Shown here piece by piece: positions 1-8,099 of a DNA stretch of 64,000 nucleotides (positions are counted from its first letter, which is position 1; every line of letters begins with the position of its first letter). Below the pieces are notes generated by a model, which had not been told where the DNA came from, did not search any database, and saw nothing but the letters and a program-made list of their open reading frames with translations. Source of the stretch: Algiphilus sp022763315 (lineage in GTDB: Bacteria > Pseudomonadota > Gammaproteobacteria > Nevskiales > Nevskiaceae). Position numbers and translations under genes: made by a program. The stretch lies in assembly GCF_965249985.1 (NCBI RefSeq), contig NZ_OZ252280.1; one strand, given 5' to 3'.

Positions 1-96
1 CCTCGACATCCGCCCACGCTGTCCGCACGCGTGGCAGGGTGGGTGAACGTTGTGGACGGCGACTTGTCCATGGCCCCCTGTCAGCACTGAGTCGCT

Positions 97-690
97 ATGC
101 GATCCGAATCGGCCACCTACATCATCCTCGCCCTTTGTATCGGGGTCTTCGGCCTGCAATTGCAGAGCCCCGACGGCCTATTGCGTGACTTCGCCTTGTG
201 GCCGCTGGGCGCGGGTTTCCAGCCTTGGCAGGTCGTCACCAGCGCCTTCCTGCACGGCGGCATGTTCCATCTCTTCGTGAACTGCTTCGGCATCTGGATG
301 TTCGGGCGCGAGGTGGAAAACGCATTGGGTACCGCGCGCTTCGTGCAACTGTTCGCTGTCAGTGTCTTGACCGCATCCATCACCCAGCTTATCGCCGTGG
401 GCTTCGGCGATCCGGTACCCACGGTAGGCGCGTCCGGCGGTCTCTTTGGATTGCTGGCGGCTTTCGCTGTGCTCTTCCCGCGACGACAGATCATGTTGCT
501 GATCCCGCCCATCCCGATGCGGGCTCCGGTGTTCGTCGCGCTGTTCGCGGCATTCGAGTTGTTTGCCGGCATCACGGGAACGCTGTCCGGCGTGGCGCAC
601 TTCGCCCATCTCGGCGGCTTGATCGGCGCCTTCATTCTGTTGCAGCGCTGGCGCCGGCCGCGACGCCCACCGCCGGGCCCCTGGGCCTAA
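97..690 (+). CDS. Rhomboid-family intramembrane serine protease
   Basis: A 197-residue polytopic membrane protein that should cleave transmembrane substrates within the inner membrane. The rhomboid hallmarks are present: an HxxxN motif in HLFVNCFG (around residues 58-65), the nucleophile serine in GASGG (S113) and the catalytic histidine in AHLGG (H171). About six hydrophobic segments are visible, the usual compact bacterial form without extra domains. The ATG at 97 follows directly after a stop at 88-90 in another frame. The 3' end overlaps the convergent alkB stop by 4 bp. The substrate cannot be inferred from context. Confidence 0.93.
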   Translation: MRSESATYIILALCIGVFGLQLQSPDGLLRDFALWPLGAGFQPWQVVTSAFLHGGMFHLFVNCFGIWMFGREVENALGTARFVQLFAVSVLTASITQLIAVGFGDPVPTVGASGGLFGLLAAFAVLFPRRQIMLLIPPIPMRAPVFVALFAAFELFAGITGTLSGVAHFAHLGGLIGAFILLQRWRRPRRPPPGPWA

Positions 691-1358
691 CGGACCTTGC
701 GAAAGGTCAGATTGATGCGAAAGCGACCAACCAGCGGGTGATGGCCGTCGGGCACGGGGAGAACACCGTGATAGTGAAAGCGGGTCGGGCCACCCCAGAC
801 CACGACATCGCCGTGGTACAGAGGCAGGCGATGACAGGGATCCTCGCGTCGCGCGCCTCCAAACAGGAAGGTCGCGGGCAGGCCCAGAGAGACGGAGACA
901 ATCGGCGCTGCCGCATCGCGCTCATCCTGATCGCGGTGCAGAGAGAGCCGCGCGCCGGGCGCATAACGGTTCAGCAGACAGGCGTCCGGCGCAAAACCCG
1001 GATAGCCCGCTTCCTCGGCAGCAGCAACCGCCAGGCTCCAAAAAACCGCCGGCATGGCGGGCCAGGCGCGACCGCTTTCGGGGTCAGTGCGCAGGTAGCG
1101 ATAGCCAAGGGCATCGCTCTGCCAGCCAAGCGGCCCGCAGTTGCTGTTGGCTGTTGACATGGCGCGGCCGCCGGGCGTTTGCATGTGACGCCAGGGGGCA
1201 GAAGCGATCACCGCATCAACGCCCGCCTTCAAGGCAAGGGCCTGGGACTGCGCCCAACCACCGAGTAGCACGGCACCCGCTGCGATGCGATGACAGCGCC
1301 TGGTTTCGGGGAAGAGCTCGGCGGTCAATGGCGCTCCGCGGCAGTGCCGATTTCGCAT
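687..1358 (-). CDS. alkB: AlkB, Fe(II)/2-oxoglutarate-dependent DNA repair dioxygenase
   Basis: Oxidative demethylase that repairs 1-methyladenine and 3-methylcytosine. The family pattern is clear: RYAPGARLSLHRDQDE carries the HxD iron ligands, FHYHGV carries the distal histidine, and RFRINLTFR carries the arginines that bind 2-oxoglutarate. GRAMSTANSNCG matches the substrate-lid region of E. coli AlkB. I chose the ATG at 1358 because it gives about 223 residues, close to the usual 216. The open frame extends to 1565, but that extension is low-complexity and overlaps neighbouring genes. It is the last gene of a leftward run with MOSC, SDR and SRAP genes. Confidence 0.93.
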   Translation of the reverse strand: MRNRHCRGAPLTAELFPETRRCHRIAAGAVLLGGWAQSQALALKAGVDAVIASAPWRHMQTPGGRAMSTANSNCGPLGWQSDALGYRYLRTDPESGRAWPAMPAVFWSLAVAAAEEAGYPGFAPDACLLNRYAPGARLSLHRDQDERDAAAPIVSVSLGLPATFLFGGARREDPCHRLPLYHGDVVVWGGPTRFHYHGVLPVPDGHHPLVGRFRINLTFRKVR

Positions 1359-1504
1359 TGCGCACCCTGACATCCGAGCTTCTTGCGGCCGAGCCAAGCG
1401 CCCAGCGCGGGAAGAAAGCACCGCCAGCCCAGGCGTACGGGGCGCGCAGCTTGCCGACGACAGGGCAGATCGTGCACGCGATTGCGAAACGTGAGCGTCG
1501 CCAT
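1325..1504 (-). CDS. Small basic ORF of unknown function
   Basis: A 59-codon ATG frame lies between the MOSC gene (stop at 1507) and alkB and overlaps the likely alkB start by 34 bp. The product is rich in Arg and Cys and begins MATLTFRNRVHD. I recognise no family. It could be a real small gene translated with its neighbours, or a chance frame in GC-rich DNA. The tight fit directly after the MOSC stop is the only support. Confidence 0.25.
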   Translation of the reverse strand: MATLTFRNRVHDLPCRRQAARPVRLGWRCFLPALGAWLGRKKLGCQGAQCEIGTAAERH

Positions 1505-1506
1505 GC

Positions 1507-2088
1507 TCAGGGCCCGCGTTGCAGAACGCTGATGGGCGCATCCTGCCAAACCACGCCGGAAGCAATCACCCGCCAGAACACCCCGCGCAAGCGGTGCGTG
1601 CGATAGCCGGACCACTGCACGAAGCGCAGGGCATCGTCTCCGAAGCGCCGGTGGAACTTGGCGCAGCCGGTATGGGGCTTCGGGCTGACGACGACCTCTG
1701 CCTCGCCGACGCGCAGGTGACTGCCGGTGGGAAGGTTCGCCATCGTGATATCCAGGTCGACGAAAAGATTGTCGCCGAAGACTGTCAAAGGCTGGCCGTT
1801 GGCGATCAGCGCCGCCACCGGGTGCGCCATGACGGCCAGCTGCGCTTCCGGGTCGCGCGGTGGTCGCCGTGACCAGCCGTCGCCCTCCAGACCTTCCTCC
1901 ACGAGCAATCGCGCCTCGGACAAGGGCTCGCGTTGGCCGTTGGCCAGGCGGCGGGCAATGAAGCGCAGTCTCCCCGTCTCCGTCTCTGACTGCGGCAGCT
2001 TCTCCCATTGCTCGCGCAGCGCACGCAGTGAGAGATGCCGGGTCGGATCACCGGTCGGCCCGTAGGCTTCGCGTGCGAGGCCCGCCAT
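1507..2088 (-). CDS. MOSC domain-containing protein
   Basis: A 193-residue protein related to the C-terminal sulfur-carrier domain of molybdenum cofactor sulfurases and the YcbX/YiiM group. The diagnostic region is PKPHTGCAKFHRRFGDD, with the conserved cysteine at residue 142, followed by RLRGVFWRVIASGVV and a terminal DxIxV motif. The N-terminal beta-barrel part with MOSC_N features is shortened, so this is a compact form. It lies 8 bp downstream of the SDR gene on the same strand, probably co-transcribed. Members transfer sulfur or act in N-hydroxylated compound reduction; the substrate here is unknown. Confidence 0.85.
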   Translation of the reverse strand: MAGLAREAYGPTGDPTRHLSLRALREQWEKLPQSETETGRLRFIARRLANGQREPLSEARLLVEEGLEGDGWSRRPPRDPEAQLAVMAHPVAALIANGQPLTVFGDNLFVDLDITMANLPTGSHLRVGEAEVVVSPKPHTGCAKFHRRFGDDALRFVQWSGYRTHRLRGVFWRVIASGVVWQDAPISVLQRGP

Positions 2089-2096
2089 GAGGCACC

Positions 2097-2924
2097 CTAA
2101 TCCGCGAGGCCGAAGCGGCGCGACAGCAGGCGATCCTTCACCCGCACAGGCAACTTCGCAAGGCGGGGCAACAGGTCACTACCAGCGCCGATGCGCACGA
2201 TCGGCTTGGGCTTGGATGCCAGCACCGCTGCGACCAGCGATTGCGCGAAGGCATCGGTCGGGGTCGCACGCTCCTGCGAAGCACCCGCCCGCCGCTCGAT
2301 GCCCTCCTTGTAGGCCGCAAAAAGCTTCCATTCCCTGGCGGTCTGGGACTTCGCGCTGGCGCCGAAGTTGGAGGCGATGCCTCCCGGCTGCACCAATTGC
2401 ACAAAAATGCCGAAGGCTTTGAGTTCCATGCGCATGGCATCGTTGAGATGATGCAGCGCGCCTTTGCTGGCGCAGTAGGGGCCGGCGAAGGGCGTGGTCA
2501 GAATGCCCGACACGCTGCCCACATTCACGATGTGGCCGCTACGGCGTTCGACCATGCCTGGGATGACCGCCTGCGCCATGGCCACGGGCCCCGTGAGGTT
2601 GGTCTCCCAGAGCTGGCGCAGGTCGTCGAGGGGCACTTCCGCGACCGGCCCCATGACCGGAATGCCGGCATTGTTGATGAGAATGTCGATGCGCCCGTGG
2701 GTCGATTCGACGGTGCGAACGGCACTGCTGATCGAGACGCTGTCCGTCACATCAAGGGCAGTGGTATGGATTCCCGACGCGGGCAGATCGTCGATCGCGT
2801 CGGGCCGGCGCGCGGTTGCCCAGGTGGTGCAGCCAGCTTGCTGGAATCGCTTGGCAAGTGCGCGGCCAATGCCCGTGGAACAGCCGGTGATGAGTACGAC
2901 GGGTGCGCTGTCGGATGCTTTCAT
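2097..2924 (-). CDS. Short-chain dehydrogenase/reductase (SDR)
   Basis: A 275-residue classical SDR with a Rossmann fold. TGCSTGIG near residue 14 is the NAD(P)-binding glycine motif, NNAG the structural motif, and YCASKGALH the catalytic YxxxK pair. The C-terminal 40-residue tail is hydrophobic and basic, as in many uncharacterised oxidoreductases annotated as 17-beta-hydroxysteroid or retinol dehydrogenase-like. The start ATG overlaps the stop of the upstream SRAP gene by 4 bp, so the two are translationally coupled. The substrate cannot be read from sequence. Confidence 0.9.
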   Translation of the reverse strand: MKASDSAPVVLITGCSTGIGRALAKRFQQAGCTTWATARRPDAIDDLPASGIHTTALDVTDSVSISSAVRTVESTHGRIDILINNAGIPVMGPVAEVPLDDLRQLWETNLTGPVAMAQAVIPGMVERRSGHIVNVGSVSGILTTPFAGPYCASKGALHHLNDAMRMELKAFGIFVQLVQPGGIASNFGASAKSQTAREWKLFAAYKEGIERRAGASQERATPTDAFAQSLVAAVLASKPKPIVRIGAGSDLLPRLAKLPVRVKDRLLSRRFGLAD

Positions 2925-3634
2925 GCCGCGGGATCTCCAGATTCGGGCAGGGGTTCGATGAGCTCGGGACCTTCATTCTGTGGATGGTTGACCAGCCGGC
3001 GCACCGGTCGCTGCGTTACTGCCGTGACGGATTGCTCGGCAACCGTGGAAGCAAGCCGGCGCGCATCGCGCATACCCGGATCCAGCCACTGCGCCTGTAG
3101 CGTGGCCGGCACTAGTACGGGCATGCGCGCGTGGACTTCCGCCATGGGGCCGTCGGCCGGGCGGGTCAGAATGGCGACCGTCAGCGTGCATTCACCGTCC
3201 GGACCGGGACGGAGCGACCAGAGGCCGGCGAATGCCAGCAAGGCGCCATCGCTAGCGGCAAAGAACCAGGGTTGTTTGGGCGACGGTTTTCCGCCCGTGG
3301 ACGCGCCGCTCCGCTGCGCCCATTCGTACCAACCGACGGCCGGAAGCACACAGCGCGCCCGCTGGAAGGCAGTGCGCCACATGGGCTTGTCGGCCGCCGT
3401 TTCGACCCGCGCATTGATGGTGTTGCGCGGTGCCTGGCCGTCCTTCCACCAGTGCGGTACGAAGCCCCAGCGCGCCGCATCCAGCGCCAGCGTGTCGTCG
3501 TCCTCGGCACGCAGGATGGGTACCAGCGCGTCCGGCGTGGTGTTGTAGCGGCGCTGAAAGGACGGGTGGTTGCGCCGGCCAATGGCCCAGGCGCGCTCGA
3601 TCTCTGCCTGTTCCGGGGAAACGTAGCGTCCACA
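2921..3634 (-). CDS. yedK: SRAP/HMCES-family abasic-site-processing protein (YedK-like)
   Basis: SOS response-associated peptidase family protein that forms a thiazolidine crosslink to abasic sites in single-stranded DNA through Cys2. The chosen start gives MCGRYVSP, exposing the essential cysteine after methionine removal; the frame extends upstream to 3676, but that would bury Cys2. Other family motifs are RYNTTP, ARWGFVPHWW, INARVET and RCVLPAVGWYEW, and a histidine near VHARMPVLV. At 237 residues it has normal length. It heads a leftward operon with SDR, MOSC and AlkB genes, so a DNA-damage role is consistent with alkB as neighbour. Confidence 0.92.
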   Translation of the reverse strand, partial: CGRYVSPEQAEIERAWAIGRRNHPSFQRRYNTTPDALVPILRAEDDDTLALDAARWGFVPHWWKDGQAPRNTINARVETAADKPMWRTAFQRARCVLPAVGWYEWAQRSGASTGGKPSPKQPWFFAASDGALLAFAGLWSLRPGPDGECTLTVAILTRPADGPMAEVHARMPVLVPATLQAQWLDPGMRDARRLASTVAEQSVTAVTQRPVRRLVNHPQNEGPELIEPLPESGDPAA

Positions 3635-3680
3635 CATATCCGGATTCTGCATGAGCACCGCTGACTGGGTCTGCACCGCC

Positions 3681-3711
3681 CATATTTCAATATTTCTTGT
3701 ATAGTTGAACT
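3681..3711 (+). promoter_or_regulatory. Putative ars promoter/ArsR operator
   Basis: The AT-rich stretch directly before arsR contains TTCAA at 3686 and TTGAA at 3705 as an imperfect dyad, and TATAGT at 3700-3705 as a -10 candidate. The -10 box lies so close to the ATG (3712) that transcription could start at or next to the start codon. No Shine-Dalgarno is visible, suggesting a leaderless arsR transcript. ArsR binding here is inferred by analogy with the autoregulated family. Confidence 0.45.
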
Positions 3712-4047
3712 ATGGACACCAACAGCGCCGTTGAATGCCTGAATGCCCTGGCCCAAGGAACGCGACTGACTGTGTTTCGCCGCCTGGTCCGCGCCGGGCC
3801 GGAGGGGCTCTGCCCCAGCGCGCTGCAGCGAGAGCTCGGCGTTTCGCCCTCTGCCCTTTCCTTTCATTTGAAAGCGCTGCGATCGGCAGGCCTGGCAAAG
3901 GTGCGGCAATCGGGCCGGCAATGGTTCTACTCGGCGGATTTCGACGCCATGCAAAGGCTGATCGGCTTTCTCATGGAGAACTGCTGCGAACAGAGCCGCA
4001 CAACGCTCACTCCCTGCGTGGAGCCGCCTTCATGCGCCAGCTCCTGA
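3712..4047 (+). CDS. arsR: ArsR-family metalloregulator
   Basis: A 111-residue winged-helix repressor expected to release the ars promoter on binding As(III). The helix-turn-helix region is LQRELGVSPSALSFHLKALRSAGL, shared by ArsR/SmtB regulators. The C-terminal tail has a vicinal cysteine pair in MENCCEQ and further cysteines at CVEPPSC, typical of the type that ligates arsenite through C-terminal cysteines rather than the alpha-3 CVC motif. Its 3' end overlaps arsC by 16 bp, so it leads the arsR-arsC-arsH-acr3 operon. Confidence 0.93.
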   Translation: MDTNSAVECLNALAQGTRLTVFRRLVRAGPEGLCPSALQRELGVSPSALSFHLKALRSAGLAKVRQSGRQWFYSADFDAMQRLIGFLMENCCEQSRTTLTPCVEPPSCASS

Positions 4048-4532
4048 TCCTGTGCAGCGGCAATTCGGCCCGCTCCATCATGGCCGAAGCCCTCATCAAC
4101 CATCGGAGTGGCAAGCGCCTCCGGGCGTACTCTGCCGGCTCGCATCCCAAGGCCGAACCGCACCCGATGGCGCTGAAGTGTCTCGCCGAGGCGGGGATCG
4201 ATACGGCCGGGCTGCACAGCAAGTCCTGGGACACCTTCACCGGCGCGCAAGCGCCGCGGCTGGATCTCGTGCTGACGGTCTGTGACGCGGCAGCCGGTGA
4301 GGCCTGCCCGCTGTTTCCCGGCAATGCGCAGCGCGTGCATTGGGGGCTTCCGGACCCGCCAGCCGGGGTCAGTGATGAGGAACGATGGGAACGCTTCTGT
4401 GCCGTACGCGACGCGCTCCAGGCGCGCATCGACGCGCTGCTGACCATCCCAGACGCCGACTGGGATCGTGATGACTTTGCGCAACGCGTGTCCGCACTGC
4501 ACCACCGGCTTCCACAGCCACTGACCGCCTGA
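4032..4532 (+). CDS. arsC: Arsenate reductase, low-molecular-weight phosphatase type
   Basis: A 166-residue ArsC of the LMW-PTP fold that reduces As(V) to As(III) with thiol cofactors. The P-loop CSGNSARS sits near residues 9-16, just as in thioredoxin-coupled ArsC. A second redox cysteine pair is suggested by VCDAAAGEACPLFPG (Cys at the resolving positions), and the general acid is in LPDPP. The start ATG lies inside the arsR 3' end; a longer in-frame start would overlap nearly all of arsR. The arsenite produced would be exported by Acr3 downstream. Confidence 0.93.
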   Translation: MRQLLILCSGNSARSIMAEALINHRSGKRLRAYSAGSHPKAEPHPMALKCLAEAGIDTAGLHSKSWDTFTGAQAPRLDLVLTVCDAAAGEACPLFPGNAQRVHWGLPDPPAGVSDEERWERFCAVRDALQARIDALLTIPDADWDRDDFAQRVSALHHRLPQPLTA

Positions 4533-4556
4533 CACCGATCACAGACGCCCGAAGCC

Positions 4557-5294
4557 ATGTTGAGAACACTCCCCGCCCCTGGGCATCTTCCCGCGCTCGA
4601 GACCCGCACGCTGTCGCCGCGCCCGGCCCAGGCCTTGGGCGTGCCGGCAGGCGAGCCTCCCCGCATCCTGCTGTTATACGGCTCACTGCGAGAGCAGTCC
4701 TACTCGCGCCTGCTCACCGAAGAGGCGGCCCGACTGTTGCAGTACATGGGCTGCGAGACGCGTATCTTCGACCCGTCTGCACTCCCTCAAGCGGACGCAC
4801 CCGAGGCGGCCAATCACCCGGAAGTCGAAGAACTGCGCGCGCTCTCGCTGTGGTCCGAGGGCCAGGTCTGGTGTAGTCCGGAGCGCCACGGCGCCATCAC
4901 CGCAGTGATCAAGAATCAGATCGACCACATTCCGCTCAGTCTGGGCGCCAATCGTCCCACGCAGGGGCGGACCCTGGCCGTCATGCAGGTCAGCGGCGGA
5001 TCGCAGTCCTTCAATGCCGTCAACAGCCTGCGCTTGCTCGGCCGTTGGATGCGCATGATCACGATCCCGAATCAATCCTCCGTGGCCAAGGCCTGGCAGG
5101 CATTCGATGACGGCGGCCGCATGAAGCCCTCCGCCTACTACGAACGCGTGGTGGACGTCATGGAGGAACTGGTGCGCTTCACCTTACTCACGCGCTCCCA
5201 CCGGGCCACCTTGACCGATCGCTACAGCGAGCGCCTGCAGGCGCACGCTGCGGCTGCAGCCGCGGCAGCCGCGGCAGCCGGTGCGCGACTGTGA
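4557..5294 (+). CDS. arsH: ArsH, NADPH-dependent FMN reductase/organoarsenical oxidase
   Basis: Flavoprotein of the ArsH family that oxidises trivalent organoarsenicals. LLLYGSLREQSYSRLLTEEA is the FMN phosphate loop, and WCSPERHGAITAVIKNQIDH and QVSGGSQSFN are signature ArsH segments. At 245 residues it has normal length. The extreme C-terminus is unusual: a run of twelve alanines with one interruption before GARL, encoded by a GC-rich repetitive stretch at about 5249-5285. The stop overlaps the acr3 start (GTGA), indicating coupling. Trivalent methylarsenicals and phenylarsenicals are the known substrates of the family. Confidence 0.94.
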   Translation: MLRTLPAPGHLPALETRTLSPRPAQALGVPAGEPPRILLLYGSLREQSYSRLLTEEAARLLQYMGCETRIFDPSALPQADAPEAANHPEVEELRALSLWSEGQVWCSPERHGAITAVIKNQIDHIPLSLGANRPTQGRTLAVMQVSGGSQSFNAVNSLRLLGRWMRMITIPNQSSVAKAWQAFDDGGRMKPSAYYERVVDVMEELVRFTLLTRSHRATLTDRYSERLQAHAAAAAAAAAAAGARL

Positions 5295-6352
5295 GTGTGT
5301 TTGAGCGCTGGCTGAGCCTATGGGTGGCGGCATGCATGGTGACGGGCGCCGTACTCGGGCAGGCCTTCCCCACTGCCTTTGCGACCCTCGGAGATCTGGA
5401 AATCGCCCAGGTGAATCTCCCTGTGGGCGTGCTCATCTGGGCCATGATCATCCCGATGCTGATGAAAGTGGATTTCGGCAGTCTGGCCAGTGTGCGCGGG
5501 CACTGGCGAGGGTTCTCCATCACTTTGCTGGTGAACTGGGCGATCAAGCCCTTTCTGATGGCGGCACTGGCATGGCTGTGCGTGCGGGTCCTGTTTGCTG
5601 ATTGGCTGCCTGCCGAACAGCTCGACAGCTACGTCGCGGGTCTGATCCTGCTCGCCGCCGCGCCGTGCACGGCCATGGTCTTTGTCTGGAGTCGGCTCGT
5701 CGGTGGCGACGCGAACTTCACGCTGACGCAGGTCGCCCTGAATGACGCGGTGATGCTGGTTGCCTTCGCACCCTTAGTTGCACTGCTGCTGGGCGTCACC
5801 AAGGTGCCGGTGCCATGGGAGACGCTGTGGCTGTCAGTGCTGCTCTACATCGTGCTGCCGCTGTGCATCGCCCAAGCCTTGCGCGGCGCCCTGCTGCAGC
5901 GGTCCGACGCCTCCTTCGAGGCCGTGGTGTCCAAGCTCACGCCCCTTTCGACCGTGGCCTTGCTGGCCACCCTGGTATTGCTGTTCGCCTTCCAGGGACC
6001 GCAGATCGTCAGCCAGCCACTGATCATTGCGCTGCTGGCGGTACCCATTCTGCTACAGGGAAGCATCACCTTCGTCGTCGCCTATCTCGCCAATCGCGTA
6101 GCGGGTGAGCGTCATGACATTGCGGGCCCAAGCTGTCTGATCGGTGCCAGCAACTTCTTCGAGCTGGCTGTGGCGACTGCCATCGCCCTCTATGGCCTGG
6201 ACAGCGGGGCCGCGCTGGCGACGGTCGTCGGTGTGCTGGTGGAGGTCCCGCTGATGCTCGCCCTGGTCGCTATCGTGACGCGATCACGCGGCTGGTATGC
6301 GCGGGAAGCTACCCGGCGGCACCGGGAAGCAGACGACGGTGCTCCACCATGA
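5291..6352 (+). CDS. acr3: Acr3-family arsenite efflux transporter
   Basis: A 353-residue inner-membrane protein with about ten transmembrane segments that exports arsenite using the proton motive force. The family signature includes the catalytic cysteine segment LAAAPCTAMVFVWS, and GPSCLIGASNFFELAVATAIALYG in the second half. Translation starts with GTG overlapping the arsH stop, so it is the distal gene of the ars operon. The 3' end overlaps the convergent CoA-binding protein gene by 44 bp, an unusually long antisense overlap that suggests the two transcripts interfere or that the stop region is shared. Confidence 0.95.
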   Translation: MSVFERWLSLWVAACMVTGAVLGQAFPTAFATLGDLEIAQVNLPVGVLIWAMIIPMLMKVDFGSLASVRGHWRGFSITLLVNWAIKPFLMAALAWLCVRVLFADWLPAEQLDSYVAGLILLAAAPCTAMVFVWSRLVGGDANFTLTQVALNDAVMLVAFAPLVALLLGVTKVPVPWETLWLSVLLYIVLPLCIAQALRGALLQRSDASFEAVVSKLTPLSTVALLATLVLLFAFQGPQIVSQPLIIALLAVPILLQGSITFVVAYLANRVAGERHDIAGPSCLIGASNFFELAVATAIALYGLDSGAALATVVGVLVEVPLMLALVAIVTRSRGWYAREATRRHREADDGAPP

Positions 6353-6764
6353 TGCAACGGTCCTGGACCACATCGATTCCTGCTTCGGCCAGACGGCCGG
6401 CGACGGCGTCGTTGACGATGCCTAGCTGAAACCAGACAGCGCGCGGGCGGAGCTGCAGCAGATCCTCCGCGTGCTCGGGCAACTGCTCCGGCCGCCGGAA
6501 GACGTTGACGATGTCCACCGGCGGCAGAGCCGACAGCGTCGGTACGACGGCTTCGCCAAGAATCTCGATGGGTTGCCCTTCGTGCACCGGCACCGGCACC
6601 GGATACAGCCGGTAGCCCACTTCCTGCAGATAGCGCGGCACGTAGTAAGCCGGGCGCTGACGGTGGCTCTCACCGCGCGCACCCAGGACTGCGATCCGGC
6701 GCGCTTCGGACAACAGGCTGGCCAGGGCGAGATCGTCGTCCAGCACGTGCGGGCTCAGCGCCAC
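6309..6764 (-). CDS. CoA-binding domain protein (YccU-like)
   Basis: A Rossmann-type CoA_binding protein of about 151 residues. RRIAVLGARGESHRQRPAYYVPRYLQEVGY and PPVDIVNVFRRPEQLPEHAEDLL are family segments, and FQLGIVNDAVAGRLAEAGIDVVQDRCIMVEH is the conserved C-terminal half. Family members resemble the N-terminal part of succinyl-CoA ligase alpha subunits but lack the ligase domain; the function is unknown. I chose the GTG at 6764; an ATG at 6809 would add 15 residues. Confidence 0.85.
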   Translation of the reverse strand: MALSPHVLDDDLALASLLSEARRIAVLGARGESHRQRPAYYVPRYLQEVGYRLYPVPVPVHEGQPIEILGEAVVPTLSALPPVDIVNVFRRPEQLPEHAEDLLQLRPRAVWFQLGIVNDAVAGRLAEAGIDVVQDRCIMVEHRRLLPGAAG

Positions 6765-6912
6765 GCTATCCCCCTGGCTGCGATTCTCGCCCCGATAGAT
6801 GCACCGCAATAGTGCATTCGCCTCATATCAGCGCAATTTGACACCCATCACCCCAAAAACCACCAACCGTTCGTTTGATCAAAGCGCAAACAGCACCATC
6901 GCTGTGCATCGC

Positions 6913-7332
6913 TTAGTTCATCGGTGCACTGAGGTCCCCAACATCATTGCGCGAAACGAGAATGAAATCCTCGTTGTAGACGCTGCGCGGATGCGTGACG
7001 TGCAGTTTGATAATCGGGTGTTCCTTGCCATCGCGCAGCTGGCGCTGCGCCTCGGTGCCGTCAGCAACCTCGTCGCGACACCAGACGGAGGGGCTGGGCG
7101 GCTCCGCCTGCACCACGACGCCGTAGTCGTTGTCACCCTCGCGTCCGGCTACCAGATCGCGTACCGCGAGGATGAAACGCGCGTCTTCACTGCGTTCGCA
7201 TTCGGCGATGGGGCCGTCTTCGTCCTTCAGGGTGCGGCCGTCCGTGTCCAATTCCCAGTTGGCGATGGCCGCTCGCCCGCGCAACCAGTGCAGGTAGGGC
7301 ATGCCTTCCGGTCCGATGGTCAGTTCACTCAT
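6913..7332 (-). CDS. Conserved hypothetical protein
   Basis: A 139-residue acidic soluble protein with no signal peptide or membrane segment. It begins MSELTIGPEGMPYLHWLRG and contains an unusual density of Asp and Glu, as in many halotolerant or high-GC gammaproteobacterial proteins. The start at 7332 is preferred over 7347 because MSEL is the better-formed N-terminus. I recognise no family or motif. It stands alone between the CoA-binding gene and the cytochrome gene, which is divergent. Confidence 0.6.
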   Translation of the reverse strand: MSELTIGPEGMPYLHWLRGRAAIANWELDTDGRTLKDEDGPIAECERSEDARFILAVRDLVAGREGDNDYGVVVQAEPPSPSVWCRDEVADGTEAQRQLRDGKEHPIIKLHVTHPRSVYNEDFILVSRNDVGDLSAPMN

Positions 7333-7460
7333 TGCTTCCGTCCTCACATTCAGTCGCTATTGGCATCTGACCATCTGCTGCAACGGCAAGTGCCCTGATC
7401 ACGCTCGCCAGTAGTGTCGCGGCTATAATGCCGACCTGCCACCGTTTTCTGGAAATTTTC

Positions 7461-7949
7461 GTGTCTGCAGCCAACGATCAACAATTCATGGGTACCGCGC
7501 TGGGCGTCATGGGAGCGCTGGTTGTAATCACCGTCCTCATCATCGCCGCCGCCAATGTCATTGGGGGAGACGACTCCGAAGGGCTGCGCCCCGGGGAAGT
7601 GGAAAAGGTGCAGCAGCGCATCCAGCCCTTGGCCACCGTCGCCACCGATGAATCGCAGCTCCCGCAACCGAAGGCGGAAGAAGCCGCGAGCAGAGGCTTG
7701 GATCTCTCCGCCGCGGAAGTCTACGACCTCGCCTGTGGGGCCTGCCATAACGCTGGCACCCTCAACGCACCAAAAATGGGAGATGCCGACGAATGGCAGG
7801 CCCGGCTGGATGAAAAGGGCATGGACACGCTCGTCAGCCACGCCATCAACGGCTTTAACCAGATGCCTGCCCGAGGCGGCAATTCCGATCTCAGCGACGA
7901 CAATGTTCGCGAGGCGGTTGAATACATGCTGGAAGAATCTGGCGTCTAA
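7461..7949 (+). CDS. Membrane-anchored cytochrome c5-type protein
   Basis: A periplasmic monohaem cytochrome c for electron transfer. Residues from about 12 to 36 form a single hydrophobic anchor (GVMGALVVITVLIIAAANVI). CGACH is the haem-binding motif, and the distal methionine ligand is probably in FNQMPARGG, typical of the c5 group. I chose the GTG at 7461 (MSAANDQQF), which gives a short cytoplasmic tail before the anchor; an ATG at 7428 would add 11 residues. A strong terminator follows the stop. Its redox partner is unknown. Confidence 0.9.
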   Translation: MSAANDQQFMGTALGVMGALVVITVLIIAAANVIGGDDSEGLRPGEVEKVQQRIQPLATVATDESQLPQPKAEEAASRGLDLSAAEVYDLACGACHNAGTLNAPKMGDADEWQARLDEKGMDTLVSHAINGFNQMPARGGNSDLSDDNVREAVEYMLEESGV

Positions 7950-7974
7950 ACCACGCCGTAAGCGTCTGATTTAT

Positions 7975-8003
7975 AAAGGGCGTGCCAAAATGGCACGCCC
8001 TTT
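7975..8003 (+). terminator. Rho-independent terminator after the cytochrome gene
   Basis: A perfect 12-bp stem (AAAGGGCGTGCC and its complement) with a 5-nt loop, followed by TTTGCTTTT. It lies 25 bp after the cytochrome stop. Confidence 0.85.
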
Positions 8004-8099
8004 GCTTTTGGAGGAGGCAGGTCCAGATCTGCGCCTCCAGGCTGCCGAGGCAACGGTCAGGGCCTTTCCTTAACGTTAGAAATATGGAGAGGCTTACTC

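Noticed and set aside
1..90. Open frame ending in TGA at 88-90
   Set aside because: It could be the 3' end of an upstream gene, but 29 codons show no family pattern and a neighbouring frame is also open.
198..1157. Long plus-strand frame across rhomboid and alkB
   Set aside because: Arg/His-rich shadow of two well-supported genes in GC-rich DNA.
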